DNA of 64,000 nucleotides from Fimbriimonadia bacterium (GTDB lineage: Bacteria; Armatimonadota; Fimbriimonadia; Fimbriimonadales; Fimbriimonadaceae), in assembly GCA_030427425.1 (NCBI GenBank), contig JAUICQ010000001.1:172665-236664 (forward strand), read 5' to 3'. Every line of letters begins with the position of its first letter. Positions within the stretch are counted from its first letter, which is position 1. Made by a program: the position numbers and the translations under genes. Positions 27,624 through 37,841 of the stretch are shown one piece after another. The notes beneath the pieces are model-generated. The model was not told where the DNA came from, did no database searches, and worked only from the letters and a program-made list of their open reading frames with translations.

Positions 27624-27950
27624 TGCTAGAACTAATGAAACACTTAGTGCATCATTTGAATAACGAACACTACTTACCAGTACACCCTATAACTAATGTT
27701 AGCGATAAAGAGCCAATATGCCTTTATGAAAATTCTTGGACATATCTAAAATCCTATTTTATTTGAAGGATTCGAGCAAACACCTAAGGATATACGATTC
27801 TACTGACTAACTGTTATTTCTCAATTTTGCAAAGCTCTACTAATAACGTTGGAAGATAGCAGTGAAAATATGCATCTTAGAAAAAATTATTAAGATTGAA
27901 AAGATATTATAGAAAGTTTTCATAATCAATCCATAATTAATAAATGAGTT
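27624..27950 (+). pseudogene. Decayed remnant of a third GT4 glycosyltransferase
   Basis: Between the two intact GT4 genes lies non-coding DNA that still aligns with the downstream copy. Translating across frames gives HYLPVHPITNVSDKEPICLY then ENSWTYL, against LPVYFIEQVSDSELRYLYENSWAYL in the intact protein. Further on, FEGFEQTPKD aligns with YEGFGRTPVE, LTVIS with LPVIS, LEDSS with LEDSC and a final RKIIKIEKRYY with RKLIEKGYRN. Several frameshifts and stops (for example TGA within the block after 27761) destroy the reading frame. The N-terminal half is missing. This indicates a former tandem array of three related genes. Confidence 0.8.
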
Positions 27951-27978
27951 TTAAAATTTATAACCAGTAGAAAAAGAA

Positions 27979-29100
27979 ATGAGTGATAATAAAATATTAT
28001 GGATTACAATTGAATCATACGGCAAAACCGGCGTCGGTGAACAGAGCAATATTTTCATTAATGAGTTATCAAAGAATCACGATATTGAGAATATCCATTT
28101 GTTCAGATTCAATACACAAACAGCAAATAATTTTTTAAAAACAATAAACAGACTACTAAATTTGTTGTTAATGATGATTGCCAATCCCTTATACCTCTAT
28201 TTCTATGCTGGTAAATTTAAATACATTGTACTAGAGCTCGAACATTTAGCACCATTAGTTAAACATAATTTACATAAAACTATCAGCATATTTAATCACG
28301 TCCCATATGAAAAAGACGAACGACTTCACTGCAAGCAGACTCTATTTTCTAGGTTGAGATCCTCCCATTTATCTAAAGCTAATGCTTGTTCACTACAATC
28401 TAAACAACTAGTAGCAATATCTAATTTTACTAAAGAAAAACTTATCGAAAAATACGGGCTAGATAAAAATAAAATCACTGTAATCCATAGTCCAATATCT
28501 CTCGAAAACACTAATGAGCCTATTAATGATGAGATATTACAATATTTCACAAAGGATCCATACTCAAACAAGAAAAAATTACTCTACGTTGGAAGTGAAA
28601 CCGAGCGGAAAAATTTTGAATCCTTACTAAAATTAATGCACCAACTTAATGACGACTATATACTGATCAAAGTAGGCCGACCCGAATATCAACACAGAGG
28701 TGATGCTAATAGACAGTACGTGAAAGATCATAACCTACCCGTATATTTTATCGAACAGGTGTCCGATTCTGAATTAAGATACTTATACGAAAATTCTTGG
28801 GCATATCTAAACCCTAGTCTTTATGAAGGGTTTGGAAGAACACCCGTAGAGGCTCAGCTCTGTGGGCTCCCTGTTATATCTACACATGGAGGCTCTTTAG
28901 CAGAAGTTTTAGAAGATAGCTGTATTCTTATTAAAGATCCATATAATATTCAAGATTACGTAAATGCTATAAAAAGTTTAGAAAACGAAGATATCAGAAG
29001 AAAATTAATTGAAAAAGGTTATAGGAATTCGGAGAGGTTTTCTGTAGAAAAATTAAGTCAGAAATGGATAGATCTGCTTCAATTAAAAGCTAAAGGATAA
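27979..29100 (+). CDS. Glycosyltransferase family 4 (paralogue of the upstream enzyme)
   Basis: A 373-residue GT-B enzyme. The N-terminal domain opens with ITIESYGKTGVGEQSNIF. The C-terminal domain contains KKLLYVGSETERKNFESLLKLM and the donor-binding signature EGFGRTPVEAQLCGLPVISTHGG, with the E-x7-E pair in EGFGRTPVE. It is closely related to the product of 26477-27592 and to the wreck between them. It probably adds a sugar to the glycan exported by the adjacent flippase; the linkage is not predictable. Confidence 0.87.
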   Translation: MSDNKILWITIESYGKTGVGEQSNIFINELSKNHDIENIHLFRFNTQTANNFLKTINRLLNLLLMMIANPLYLYFYAGKFKYIVLELEHLAPLVKHNLHKTISIFNHVPYEKDERLHCKQTLFSRLRSSHLSKANACSLQSKQLVAISNFTKEKLIEKYGLDKNKITVIHSPISLENTNEPINDEILQYFTKDPYSNKKKLLYVGSETERKNFESLLKLMHQLNDDYILIKVGRPEYQHRGDANRQYVKDHNLPVYFIEQVSDSELRYLYENSWAYLNPSLYEGFGRTPVEAQLCGLPVISTHGGSLAEVLEDSCILIKDPYNIQDYVNAIKSLENEDIRRKLIEKGYRNSERFSVEKLSQKWIDLLQLKAKG

Positions 29101-29161
29101 AAAATCTATAATTTGTGATAAACGTAACAATTTAATAACAATAACTAATTATCTCATCTAC

Positions 29162-29201
29162 GATATTTCTAATGACGGTATCATATATATATAGAAATGT
29201 C
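29162..29201 (+). promoter_or_regulatory. Inverted repeat overlapping the asnS start codon
   Basis: GATATTTCTA (29162-29171) pairs with TAGAAATGTC (29192-29201) over 10 bp, counting one G-U pair, with a 20-base loop. The ATG (29197-29199) lies inside the distal arm. This is a weaker case of the start-codon pairing seen at xerC and cdaA. Confidence 0.35.
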
Positions 29202-30630
29202 TACGACCGATGTTATTAAAAGCACGGAAAATAAAAACGTGCATTATGTTAAGCAGTATATTAAAAACGTTCTACAACAAGAACCCGGCGATACCGTAAC
29301 AGTAAAGGGTTGGGTAAAGACCAAACGAGCGAGCAAAGGGATTCAATTCATTCAACTTAGTGATGGATCCTGCTTTACAGATCTACAAATAGTTATAGAT
29401 GCTAGTAAATTTGAAGAGAACCTACTAAAAGAAATTTCAACTGGATGCTCATTACTTGTAGAAGGAACGCTTGTGGAATCTCCTGCAGCTGGACAAAAAG
29501 TAGAACTGAGTGCAACTGATATTGAAATAGTAGGCAGCGCTCCTGTTGAAGATTATCCATTACAGAAGAAGGGAGCTACGTTCGAATTTTTAAGAGAAAT
29601 CGCTCATCTTAGATGTAGAACTAATACTTTTGGAGCTGTTAACAGAATAAGAAGCAAAGCATCATGGGCTATACACCAGTTCTTCAACGAAAGAGGATTC
29701 CACTATGTTAACACACCTATCATCACTGCAAGCGACTGTGAAGGTGCAGGTGAAATGTTCTATGTGTCCAACTCTCTAGCAGTAGAAAACGGTGAATATA
29801 AACTGAAAAATAAGAATCCTCAAGAAGATTTCTTTGCCAAGCCTGCTTACCTTACAGTTAGCGGTCAGCTTGAGGGAGAGACTCTCGCCTGCGGATTAAC
29901 CAATGTATACACCTTCGGTCCAACATTTAGAGCAGAAAATAGTAATTCAGCCAGGCATCTTGCAGAATTCTGGATGATAGAACCTGAGATGGCATTCTGT
30001 AATCTCGAAGGAGATATGGCACTTGCTACAGAGTTTATCCAGTACGTTATAAAGTATGCACTAGATAACTGTTCTGATGACATTGAATTCTTTAATAAAC
30101 GCATCGAACCAGGCATACTAGAGACCCTTGAGCACGTAGTAAATTCAGATTTTGAACATGTATCATATACAGATGCCATAAAATATTTAGAAAATTCAGG
30201 AGAAAAGTTCGAATACCCAATCCACTGGGGAGCCGATCTCCAGAGCGAACATGAACGTTGGCTTACAGAAAAGAAAATTGGTAAACCTGTTATAGTCTAT
30301 AACTACCCAAAAGAGATAAAAGCCTTCTATATGAGACTTAATGATGATAATAAAACCGTTGCAGCCATGGATGTACTGGTTCCTAAAATAGGAGAAATTA
30401 TTGGAGGATCTCAAAGAGAAGAAAGACACAATGTCTTAGTACAAAGAATTAAGGAGCAGAACTTAGAAGAAGAAGCATACTGGTGGTATTTAGATCTAAG
30501 AAAATTTGGAACCGTACCACATGCAGGATTCGGATTAGGTCTTGAACGTCTTATTATGTATATCACAGGAATGAAAAATATCCGAGATGTGATACCATAC
30601 TACAGGTGCCCAAGAAACGCCGATTTTTAA
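29197..30630 (+). CDS. asnS: Asparaginyl-tRNA synthetase
   Basis: A 477-residue class IIb synthetase. The N-terminal OB-fold anticodon domain ([26 protein letters not shown]) is followed by the catalytic core with [22 protein letters not shown] (motif 2) and motif 3 near the end, [21 protein letters not shown]. The terminal [11 protein letters not shown] is typical of AsnRS rather than AspRS. The organism therefore charges tRNA-Asn directly, at least by this route. msbA follows after 15 bases. Confidence 0.96.
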   Translation: MSTTDVIKSTENKNVHYVKQYIKNVLQQEPGDTVTVKGWVKTKRASKGIQFIQLSDGSCFTDLQIVIDASKFEENLLKEISTGCSLLVEGTLVESPAAGQKVELSATDIEIVGSAPVEDYPLQKKGATFEFLREIAHLRCRTNTFGAVNRIRSKASWAIHQFFNERGFHYVNTPIITASDCEGAGEMFYVSNSLAVENGEYKLKNKNPQEDFFAKPAYLTVSGQLEGETLACGLTNVYTFGPTFRAENSNSARHLAEFWMIEPEMAFCNLEGDMALATEFIQYVIKYALDNCSDDIEFFNKRIEPGILETLEHVVNSDFEHVSYTDAIKYLENSGEKFEYPIHWGADLQSEHERWLTEKKIGKPVIVYNYPKEIKAFYMRLNDDNKTVAAMDVLVPKIGEIIGGSQREERHNVLVQRIKEQNLEEEAYWWYLDLRKFGTVPHAGFGLGLERLIMYITGMKNIRDVIPYYRCPRNADF

Positions 30631-30645
30631 ACTATAATCAACGAA

Positions 30646-32415
30646 ATGAGCATTAAACTTCCCTTCAATTTAGACCCACGACTGAAATCCCAGCTTAAGG
30701 AACAGAAATCAAGCCTACTACTGGGATTATTCTGCTCCGTTATAGGTTCAGGACTCTCCATTATCGTAGATGTTAACTGTGCAAAATATGCCATAGAAGC
30801 CATCGAAACTAGAAATCTAGCGCTACTAAACACAATAAGTATCGCAGTAATAGTACTCTACTCTATCAAATACTGGTTTACTAGAGGTCAGAGCTACTTT
30901 CTTAATAAAGCGGAATCGCAACTTACCTCTAAATTAAGACTAGACCTTTTCATAAAATTACAACGTCTTCCCATAGGATACTTCCAGAAAAAGAAATCGG
31001 GAGGACTCCAGAGCATCCTTACGAACGACCTCGGTGTCTACACTAATGCTATCACTGTTATTAAAGTGGCCATCGATACACCTATTAAAGTTGTACTTGG
31101 ATTCCTCAGCATCGCATATATCCAGTGGCAACTGGCCCTAGCAGCCCTGCTAGTAATGCCATTCATGATCATCGTTATTAGGAACAATAGCAGGCAGATG
31201 CGCAGCATTCAAAAAGAAGTGCAACAGCGATTAGAAGATATTAACTCTGTCATGCAAGAATGTCTCCAGGGTATTAGAATTATAAAATCATTTAGCTCTG
31301 AAGACAGGGTAATTTATCGATTTGAAAAGCTTACCGATAAAAGCCTCCAAGCACTCCTTAAAAGCGCGCATAAAATAGCTGTGTTAAGACCAACACTAGA
31401 AGTAATAGGCGCTTTAGGGCTCTCAATAGCTATCTACTTCTGCGGTAGACTCGCCTATGCTGGAGAATTAACAGTAAGTAATCTGGCAGCATTTCTAACA
31501 GGATTAAACGGTATTAATAGCGCCGCTAAAAACATGGGAGCAATCAATCAGACCATAGCCCAAATTCAGGCTGCTATCGATAGAATTTATGAAAACATTC
31601 TCGATGTGCCGGATGAAGCCGCATCCAAACCAAGTACAAAGCTAATCGAAACACCAATCGGAAGAATCGAATTTAAAAATGTTAGTTTCACCTATCCCGA
31701 TGGCACCCAGGCACTTAAAAATGTTAGCTTTGTTTTAGAACCAAAGACGTCTATAGCCTTAATCGGTCCGAGCGGGGCTGGTAAAAGTACTATCGCCGAT
31801 CTTATACTCCGCTTTTACGACCCCACGGAAGGAGAAATCACATTCGATGGTGTTGACATTAGAGATCTAGATTATAGATGGTTGAGAAAACAGATGAGCG
31901 TAGTTCCTCAGCAGACATTCTTATTTAGCGGAACAATCGCTGAGAACCTCCTCTTTAGTGTGCCTAGAAAATATCGCACCATCACTCAGGAACAAGATAT
32001 GCGTAATGCAGCAAAACTAGCAAATGCAGAAGATTTCATCGATAATTTACCAGATGGGTTCAATACCTATATTGGAGAACGGCATTCCGGATTAAGCGGC
32101 GGTCAGGCACAACGAGTAGCTATTGCAAGAGCACTCATGAGAAGGCCTAAACTGCTCATACTTGATGAGGCAACAAGCAACTTAGACCCAGTAAGTGAAC
32201 AAGCTGTACAGAACGCTATTGAGAATATTATAGAGACTAAAACATGCTTCTTTATCGCACACAAACTAACAACAGCCTCCAGAGCACATAAGATACTTGT
32301 ATTGCGTAAAGGTGAGATTATCGAACAGGGCTCACACGATGAACTAATGGCAATAGGCAATGTATACACATCCATGTATAACGCCTATACTAGTGGTATG
32401 ATTCATGACCTCTAA
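30646..32415 (+). CDS. ABC exporter, MsbA/lipid-multidrug type (membrane and ATPase domains fused)
   Basis: A 589-residue half-transporter. Residues about 20-310 hold six membrane helices with the coupling-helix region; residues about 340-585 form the ATPase with Walker A GPSGAGKST, Q-loop VVPQQTFLFSGTIAENL, signature LSGGQAQRVAIARAL, Walker B LLILDEATSNLD and the switch His in IAHKLTT. It probably works as a homodimer. The lipid A flippase MsbA is the likely role in a diderm, but drug or peptide exporters share this form. Its end overlaps the next gene by 11 bases. Confidence 0.87.
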   Translation: MSIKLPFNLDPRLKSQLKEQKSSLLLGLFCSVIGSGLSIIVDVNCAKYAIEAIETRNLALLNTISIAVIVLYSIKYWFTRGQSYFLNKAESQLTSKLRLDLFIKLQRLPIGYFQKKKSGGLQSILTNDLGVYTNAITVIKVAIDTPIKVVLGFLSIAYIQWQLALAALLVMPFMIIVIRNNSRQMRSIQKEVQQRLEDINSVMQECLQGIRIIKSFSSEDRVIYRFEKLTDKSLQALLKSAHKIAVLRPTLEVIGALGLSIAIYFCGRLAYAGELTVSNLAAFLTGLNGINSAAKNMGAINQTIAQIQAAIDRIYENILDVPDEAASKPSTKLIETPIGRIEFKNVSFTYPDGTQALKNVSFVLEPKTSIALIGPSGAGKSTIADLILRFYDPTEGEITFDGVDIRDLDYRWLRKQMSVVPQQTFLFSGTIAENLLFSVPRKYRTITQEQDMRNAAKLANAEDFIDNLPDGFNTYIGERHSGLSGGQAQRVAIARALMRRPKLLILDEATSNLDPVSEQAVQNAIENIIETKTCFFIAHKLTTASRAHKILVLRKGEIIEQGSHDELMAIGNVYTSMYNAYTSGMIHDL

Positions 32416-33229
32416 TGTAGCAACTAAGAATAACCTATTCAATAGCTTATTTAAAATAAATAAGCTGAAATTTGATGAATTTTCTTTTGGATATAGCGAT
32501 TATCCTATCACTCCCCCCTTCTCTTTCGAGGCCTGTGCTGGAAATATAATTGCCGTGTTGGGTCCGAACGGAACAGGTAAAACTACTTTTTTAAGAAGTA
32601 TTAATCAGATTATTAAGCCTATACAAGGGAATGTCATTTTAAATGGTAGCTGTTTAACAAATTTTAAAAAAAAAGAATTAGCTAAATACTTTAGTTATCT
32701 TCCCCAAGCTGATAATAAAAATACAGACTTCACAGTATTTAATTACGTAATAATGGGGAGATATCCACATCAAAGCACAAAGTTAGAAACTAAAGAAGAT
32801 ATTGATATCACGGTAGATGCTCTCAATTTTTTTGAACTTCTCCCATTTAAAAATACACCTGTTTCAAAACTTAGCGGTGGTCAGTTTCAGAGAGTATTGC
32901 TCGCCAGACATGTTGTTCAACAAACCCCAATCAATCTCTTAGATGAACCTAATAATCATTTAGATCCGTCTTCCATTAAATTGTTACACGAGTGCATCAA
33001 AAGTTTTCAAGAAAACAAACATATCGTCTTCGTGGCTAGTCACAATATTAGCTGGGTTTTTCATGCGTGTACACATGCTATTCTTATTGGTCATAATATT
33101 CCTGTTCAGATGCATGCAGTAGAATCGTTATACGAATCTGGCATGCTTGAAAAAACATTTAATACAGAATTTATAAGAATAGAATCTGATAATGGCGATA
33201 GATATGTTATCCCTAGAAATGTCTTGTAA
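32405..33229 (+). CDS. ABC transporter ATP-binding subunit, iron-chelate (FecE/FepC) type
   Basis: A 274-residue ATPase with Walker A GPNGTGKTT, signature LSGGQFQRVLLARHV and Walker B followed by NLLDEPNNHLD, close to the FecE/BtuD group that energises uptake of iron chelates, haem or cobalamin. Asn replaces the usual Thr in the DEPTNHLD block. The start overlaps the exporter gene by 11 bases, so it is translated from the same message. No permease or binding protein for it is present nearby. It may serve a transporter encoded elsewhere. Confidence 0.83.
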   Translation: MTSNVATKNNLFNSLFKINKLKFDEFSFGYSDYPITPPFSFEACAGNIIAVLGPNGTGKTTFLRSINQIIKPIQGNVILNGSCLTNFKKKELAKYFSYLPQADNKNTDFTVFNYVIMGRYPHQSTKLETKEDIDITVDALNFFELLPFKNTPVSKLSGGQFQRVLLARHVVQQTPINLLDEPNNHLDPSSIKLLHECIKSFQENKHIVFVASHNISWVFHACTHAILIGHNIPVQMHAVESLYESGMLEKTFNTEFIRIESDNGDRYVIPRNVL

Positions 33230-33239
33230 TATTATCAAG

Positions 33240-36200
33240 CTACATTGAAGCCCCAATAACTTCATACTCACTAGATGGTACTGTGCGTTTAATGCTCTGC
33301 AGTAGACCAGGAGATATATCAACGGTATGGACTAGTTCAATAGGGAGTATAGCGTCCCCGGTGTTTACCTGTATAATCACACCATGCTTACCAAAACTCT
33401 TAGAGAGAATATCTTTTAAAGCCTTTAATTCTCTTTTCGTAGCATCTTTAATTTTAAGCACAAGCGTACCATTTGTGTTATCAGAGTTATTAACAGACTG
33501 ATATTCACCTTGTACACCCACTAATTTTTCCAAAGAGGAGATCTCTTCTACTCTTACCTCTACAATTTTCTCTGTTGATCCCAGCTTCTCTCTATGTACT
33601 ACCTTACCTCTTAGATATACCAGAGCATCTTTGTACACCATTTCATGAAATTTATCATATGTAGCTGGAAAAATAGTACAACTTATCTGACCCGTAAAAT
33701 CTTCTAGAGTAGCAACCGCCATCTTCTGACCTTTTGCTTTAGTAATTATAGTACGTACACCGGCAAATAAACCAGCCAATGTAACGGAGGTTCCATCCGA
33801 TAACTCTTCTATCGAAGATACAGTATTCTTATTTAGTTTAGCAAAAGCCGATTCATATCCTCGAAGTGGGTGATCGGAAATATATATACCCATTACTTCT
33901 TTCTCCAAGGCTAATTTCTCCGATTTTTTCAGCATATCAACTTTATCTGGCAAGGGTGGATAGTTAAAGTTTTCACCATCTTCATTAGGCGCATCATCAA
34001 ACAAGGAACCCTGACCGCTTGCTGCCGCCTTCATCCTACTATCGGCATAGGCCATCGCAATTTCAACACTCTGTAATAGCCTATTCCTATGCTTGTCCAG
34101 ATTATCGAATGCACCAGCTTTTATCAACGATTCCAGTCCAGCTTTATTTAGGTTATGTGGTTTTAATCGTTCAGCAAAATCGAATATATTTTTGTAATCA
34201 CCGTCTTCCCTTCTGCTTGTTAGAATAGCTTCTACTAAGCTCTCACCTACACCTTTGATAGCAACCAGGCCGAACCTAATAGATTTACCTTCAATAGTAA
34301 ATCCGGCTTCCGATCTATTTACATCTGGGGAGAGTACATCAATATTTAATCTTCTACACTCTTCAATGAAGTTAATTACTTTATCTTCCCTATCTTTATA
34401 TACAGCAAGCAAAGCGGCCATATACTCTACTGTATAATTTGCTTTAAGATAGGCTGTCTGGTAAGAGATAAAGGCATAACATACCGCGTGAGCTTTGTTA
34501 AATGCATAGCCGGCAAATGGCAATAGTAGTTCCCAAATTTTCTCAGCATTCTCTTCAGTAATACCGTTCTCTTTGGTACCTGCCATAAATTCTATTTTCA
34601 TAGAATCCATAGCGTTTCTATCCTTTTTACCCATGGCTCTACGGAGGATATCGGCTTTTCCTAATGTAAAGTTAGCTATCGCTTGTACTAGCTTAAGTAC
34701 CTGATCTTGGAAGACGATTATTCCGTAAGTTTCACTAAGAATAGGCTCCATCTTTTCATGGATATATTCTGGTTTACTTCTTCCAAACTTATTATCAACA
34801 TACCGTGGGATGTGTTCCATTGGCCCAGGTCTGTAGAGCGCCACAATAGCAGCTAGTTCTTTTACGCTCTGTGGTTTAACATCCATGGTTACACGTTTGA
34901 AACCACCCGATTCCAGCTGGAACACTCCAGTATTCTCACCTCTTGCTAGAATTTCATAGGCTGCCTCGTTGTCTAACGGAATATTTTTAATATCAAGATC
35001 TTCCCCTCTGGTTTTCTTAATATTATTTACACTCTCTGCTAATACTGTGAGATTGCTGAGACCAAGAAAGTCCATTTTAAGCAGACCTATCTTCTCCAGT
35101 ATCCCCATTTCGAAGGCTGTTACAGGAAGACCTTCATTGCTCCTGAAAAGCGGAATATGTTCTGAAAGAGGATCTTTACTAATAACTACCCCCGCAGCAT
35201 GCACACCAGAATGCCTAGTTAATCCTTCAATAGTTTTCGCAACTTCCACTAACGTGCTTACTCTATTTTCAGAATTAACCATAGCCTTATATTCTGCTAT
35301 TTCGTCATAAGCTTTTTTAAGCGTCATGCCTGGAACAGTAGGGATTGTTTTACATATTCTATCTGTCTCTTGAGGAGTGTAACCCATCACCCTGCCAGCG
35401 TCTTTAAGTGCCGCTTTTGCACCTAACGTACCAAATGTAATAATCTGAGCTACTCTATCACTACCGTATTTTTCTGTAACCCACTTAATAACCTCATCAC
35501 GACGTGCATCTTCGAAGTCCATATCAACATCGGGCATGGCGATTCTTTCAATGTTCAAGAATCGTTCAAAAGTTAAATCGTACTCTAGCGGATCGATATC
35601 GGTTATTCCAATACAGAAAGATACTAATGAACCTGCAGCAGAACCTCTTACTCCAAACATGATATCTTTACTTCTAGTAAAATGGGCAAACTCCCTTACT
35701 AGTAGGAAGTAGTCTTCAAATCCGGTTTTTTCAATAACACTGAGTTCATAGTTCAGACGTTGCCAAGCCGCCTCATCTAATTTGGCAACTCTCTTTTTCA
35801 ATCCCTCTTCAGATAACTCTCTCAGATACTGAACGGAGTTTTTACCTTCAGGAAGATAAGGATCGGGCATTAAGGCTCTCTGTTTCCCTAGCTCTAGATC
35901 GCACATAGTAGCTACGTGCAAAGTATTAGTAATCGCTTCTTGATGATTAGGGAAAAGATTCCTCATCTGGTCTGGCGACTTCAGATAGAACTCTTCTGTC
36001 TCAAACTTCATCCGTTTAGTATCGGCTACCTGCGAACCTGTACCAATACAGAGTAAAACATCATGGGCTCTAGCATCGCTATCGTTTAGATAGTGTGTAT
36101 CGTTGGTGGCAATCAGGGGTAGATCAAGTTCTTTAGCTATACGGAGCAATCCTTCATTAACATGATGCTGCTCTGGGATATTATGATCCTGCAGTTCAAT

Positions 36201-36713
36201 AAAATAACTGCCATCATCAAACATCTCTTTGTACATCTGAGCAATATCTTTGGCTTTCTGATAATTATTATTCAATAAAGCCTGACATACTTCGCTACCC
36301 AAGCAGGTACTTGATGAAATTAATCCTTTGGAATATTCTCTTAATAAATCGTGATCGATTCTTGGTTTATAATAAAATCCTTCTAAAGCTGCTATCGTAT
36401 GTAATTTACATAAATTCCGATATCCTTCTAAATTTTTGGCTAGAAGCAGTAGATGGTAATACTGATTTTCACCTTTAGGTGCTTTGTTTTTAATTCCATG
36501 TGGAGCTACGTAAGCTTCCATCCCTATGATAGGTTTTATACCGGCTTTCTGACATTCGAAGTAGAACTCCATCACACCAAACATTACACCATGATCACTA
36601 ATTGCAAGCGCAGGCATATCCATTTCTCTTGCCTTAGACACCATTTTGGCAATTTTATTACCACCGTCTAGCAGACTATATTCGGTATGATTATGAAGAT
36701 GAACAAAACACAT
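33240..36713 (-). CDS. dnaE: DNA polymerase III alpha subunit
   Basis: A 1157-residue replicative polymerase of the DnaE1 type. The N-terminal PHP domain starts FVHLHNHTEYSLLDGG and has ISDHGVMFG. The polymerase active site is recognisable as MPDVDMDFEDARRDEVIKWV near residue 395, with GVRGSAAGSLVSF ahead of it and RHSGVHAAGVVIS after it. The C-terminal part carries the helix-hairpin-helix and OB-fold (TLAGLFAGVRTIITKAKGQKM). Length is standard. It converges with the FecE-type gene with only 10 bases between the stops. Confidence 0.97.
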   Translation of the reverse strand: MCFVHLHNHTEYSLLDGGNKIAKMVSKAREMDMPALAISDHGVMFGVMEFYFECQKAGIKPIIGMEAYVAPHGIKNKAPKGENQYYHLLLLAKNLEGYRNLCKLHTIAALEGFYYKPRIDHDLLREYSKGLISSSTCLGSEVCQALLNNNYQKAKDIAQMYKEMFDDGSYFIELQDHNIPEQHHVNEGLLRIAKELDLPLIATNDTHYLNDSDARAHDVLLCIGTGSQVADTKRMKFETEEFYLKSPDQMRNLFPNHQEAITNTLHVATMCDLELGKQRALMPDPYLPEGKNSVQYLRELSEEGLKKRVAKLDEAAWQRLNYELSVIEKTGFEDYFLLVREFAHFTRSKDIMFGVRGSAAGSLVSFCIGITDIDPLEYDLTFERFLNIERIAMPDVDMDFEDARRDEVIKWVTEKYGSDRVAQIITFGTLGAKAALKDAGRVMGYTPQETDRICKTIPTVPGMTLKKAYDEIAEYKAMVNSENRVSTLVEVAKTIEGLTRHSGVHAAGVVISKDPLSEHIPLFRSNEGLPVTAFEMGILEKIGLLKMDFLGLSNLTVLAESVNNIKKTRGEDLDIKNIPLDNEAAYEILARGENTGVFQLESGGFKRVTMDVKPQSVKELAAIVALYRPGPMEHIPRYVDNKFGRSKPEYIHEKMEPILSETYGIIVFQDQVLKLVQAIANFTLGKADILRRAMGKKDRNAMDSMKIEFMAGTKENGITEENAEKIWELLLPFAGYAFNKAHAVCYAFISYQTAYLKANYTVEYMAALLAVYKDREDKVINFIEECRRLNIDVLSPDVNRSEAGFTIEGKSIRFGLVAIKGVGESLVEAILTSRREDGDYKNIFDFAERLKPHNLNKAGLESLIKAGAFDNLDKHRNRLLQSVEIAMAYADSRMKAAASGQGSLFDDAPNEDGENFNYPPLPDKVDMLKKSEKLALEKEVMGIYISDHPLRGYESAFAKLNKNTVSSIEELSDGTSVTLAGLFAGVRTIITKAKGQKMAVATLEDFTGQISCTIFPATYDKFHEMVYKDALVYLRGKVVHREKLGSTEKIVEVRVEEISSLEKLVGVQGEYQSVNNSDNTNGTLVLKIKDATKRELKALKDILSKSFGKHGVIIQVNTGDAILPIELVHTVDISPGLLQSIKRTVPSSEYEVIGASM

Positions 36714-36814
36714 AACTTATTTAAGGGGATAGGTCTATAGAAATAAATGAATTGGAATAAATCCCCTATATATATTTTAATACATATTTCCAAAAATATT
36801 CTTAACTAAAAAAA

Positions 36815-36854
36815 TAGCGGACAGTGATATCAAGTTTAGAATCACTATCCGCTA
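36815..36854 (-). terminator. Intrinsic terminator of the outer-membrane protein gene
   Basis: Arms TAGCGGACAGTGAT and ATCACTATCCGCTA pair over 14 bp on the - strand with one G-U pair and a 12-base loop. The 3' side runs directly into seven T residues on that strand. It is a textbook Rho-independent terminator, placed about 30 bases after the stop of the gene at 36883-37665 and before dnaE. Confidence 0.85.
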
Positions 36855-36882
36855 ATAAATTAGTTTTATTATATAGAATTAT

Positions 36883-37665
36883 TTAGAATTTAATTCTAGC
36901 TCCTGCTGCAACACCAAAGTATTCAAAATCGGGGACTACACCACCTGAATACTTAAATTCTATAAATAGTGGCACATTCCAAGCTTTCTTCTGTAAACCT
37001 ACAGTACTATGTGCACCCAATAGTGACAAGTTAGCATCTCCATAGTTAAACTGAAGCCCTGGATTCACTGAATAATAAATGTGCTTATATTGAAAACCAA
37101 CAGGGAAGCTTAAAACTACCATATTGTCATTAGCCATAACTTCAGGACCAAAGAAGAATTTTGTGTTAACTTTAGAATCTAGATCCATGTAGTTACGAGT
37201 AACTTTATTCCAATTTAGATCTACTAGTCTATGAAAATTCACGTCCGTAAACCATTTTAAACCAGTAATAGCGGTGATATTTAAATGTTTTTTAACGTTA
37301 AACAATCCGCCTTGAACTACTAAAACAGGTCGGCGTAAATTTGTTAAAAAGGCTTCTTTATTGCCTCGTTTACTCTTATTATTAAATTCACTATCATTTA
37401 ATGCAACTATAGCACCTGTATCTTCTAGCCCTGGTTCTTTAGTTGTACTTTCTGCATCACCTTTTTCTTCAGTAGAACTTTCAGATCGAGCATCTTCGTC
37501 GGTCGACTTTTCTTTACAGCAACCTTCCGCTTTATCCTCTACTTGTACTTCAATATCTTCTGAATCTACCGGACCTGGTACAGACGCATCCATATCATTA
37601 GCAAATGCCAAAGAACAGATCCCACATAGTGCTATTGCAAAATTTAGACTTACTTTTTTAATCAA
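36883..37665 (-). CDS. Putative outer-membrane protein with acidic N-terminal linker
   Basis: A 260-residue protein of no recognised family. It has a clear signal peptide (MIKKVSLNFAIALCGICSLAFA, cleavage before NDMDA). Residues about 25-85 are very acidic and Ser/Thr rich with a Cys-Cys pair (DKAEGCCKEKSTDED). The C-terminal 150 residues form amphipathic strands ending FGVAAGARIKF, with the terminal aromatic residue typical of proteins folded by the BAM machinery. The start is TTG, supported by GGAGG with 7-base spacing. It is terminated by the hairpin at 36815-36854, so it is a stand-alone transcript. Confidence 0.65.
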   Translation of the reverse strand: MIKKVSLNFAIALCGICSLAFANDMDASVPGPVDSEDIEVQVEDKAEGCCKEKSTDEDARSESSTEEKGDAESTTKEPGLEDTGAIVALNDSEFNNKSKRGNKEAFLTNLRRPVLVVQGGLFNVKKHLNITAITGLKWFTDVNFHRLVDLNWNKVTRNYMDLDSKVNTKFFFGPEVMANDNMVVLSFPVGFQYKHIYYSVNPGLQFNYGDANLSLLGAHSTVGLQKKAWNVPLFIEFKYSGGVVPDFEYFGVAAGARIKF

Positions 37666-37810
37666 CTTATTACCTCCACAAAAGTAATTTTATCACGAGT
37701 AATTCTAAATAAAAATACTTTCTATTAAGTTTAGCTTACCTGTAATAAATACAATTAATAAAGAGATCGCTTCATTCTTGCAATAATTGCAGAAGATGTA
37801 CCGTAAATGA

Positions 37811-37833
37811 AATTTTCAACTCAATTGAAAATT
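37811..37833 (-). terminator. Hairpin downstream of plsY
   Basis: AATTTTCAA and TTGAAAATT pair over 9 bp with loop CTCAA, about 9 bases past the plsY stop. There is no strong T tract, so it is a moderate candidate. Confidence 0.4.
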
Positions 37834-37841
37834 AAATTAGA

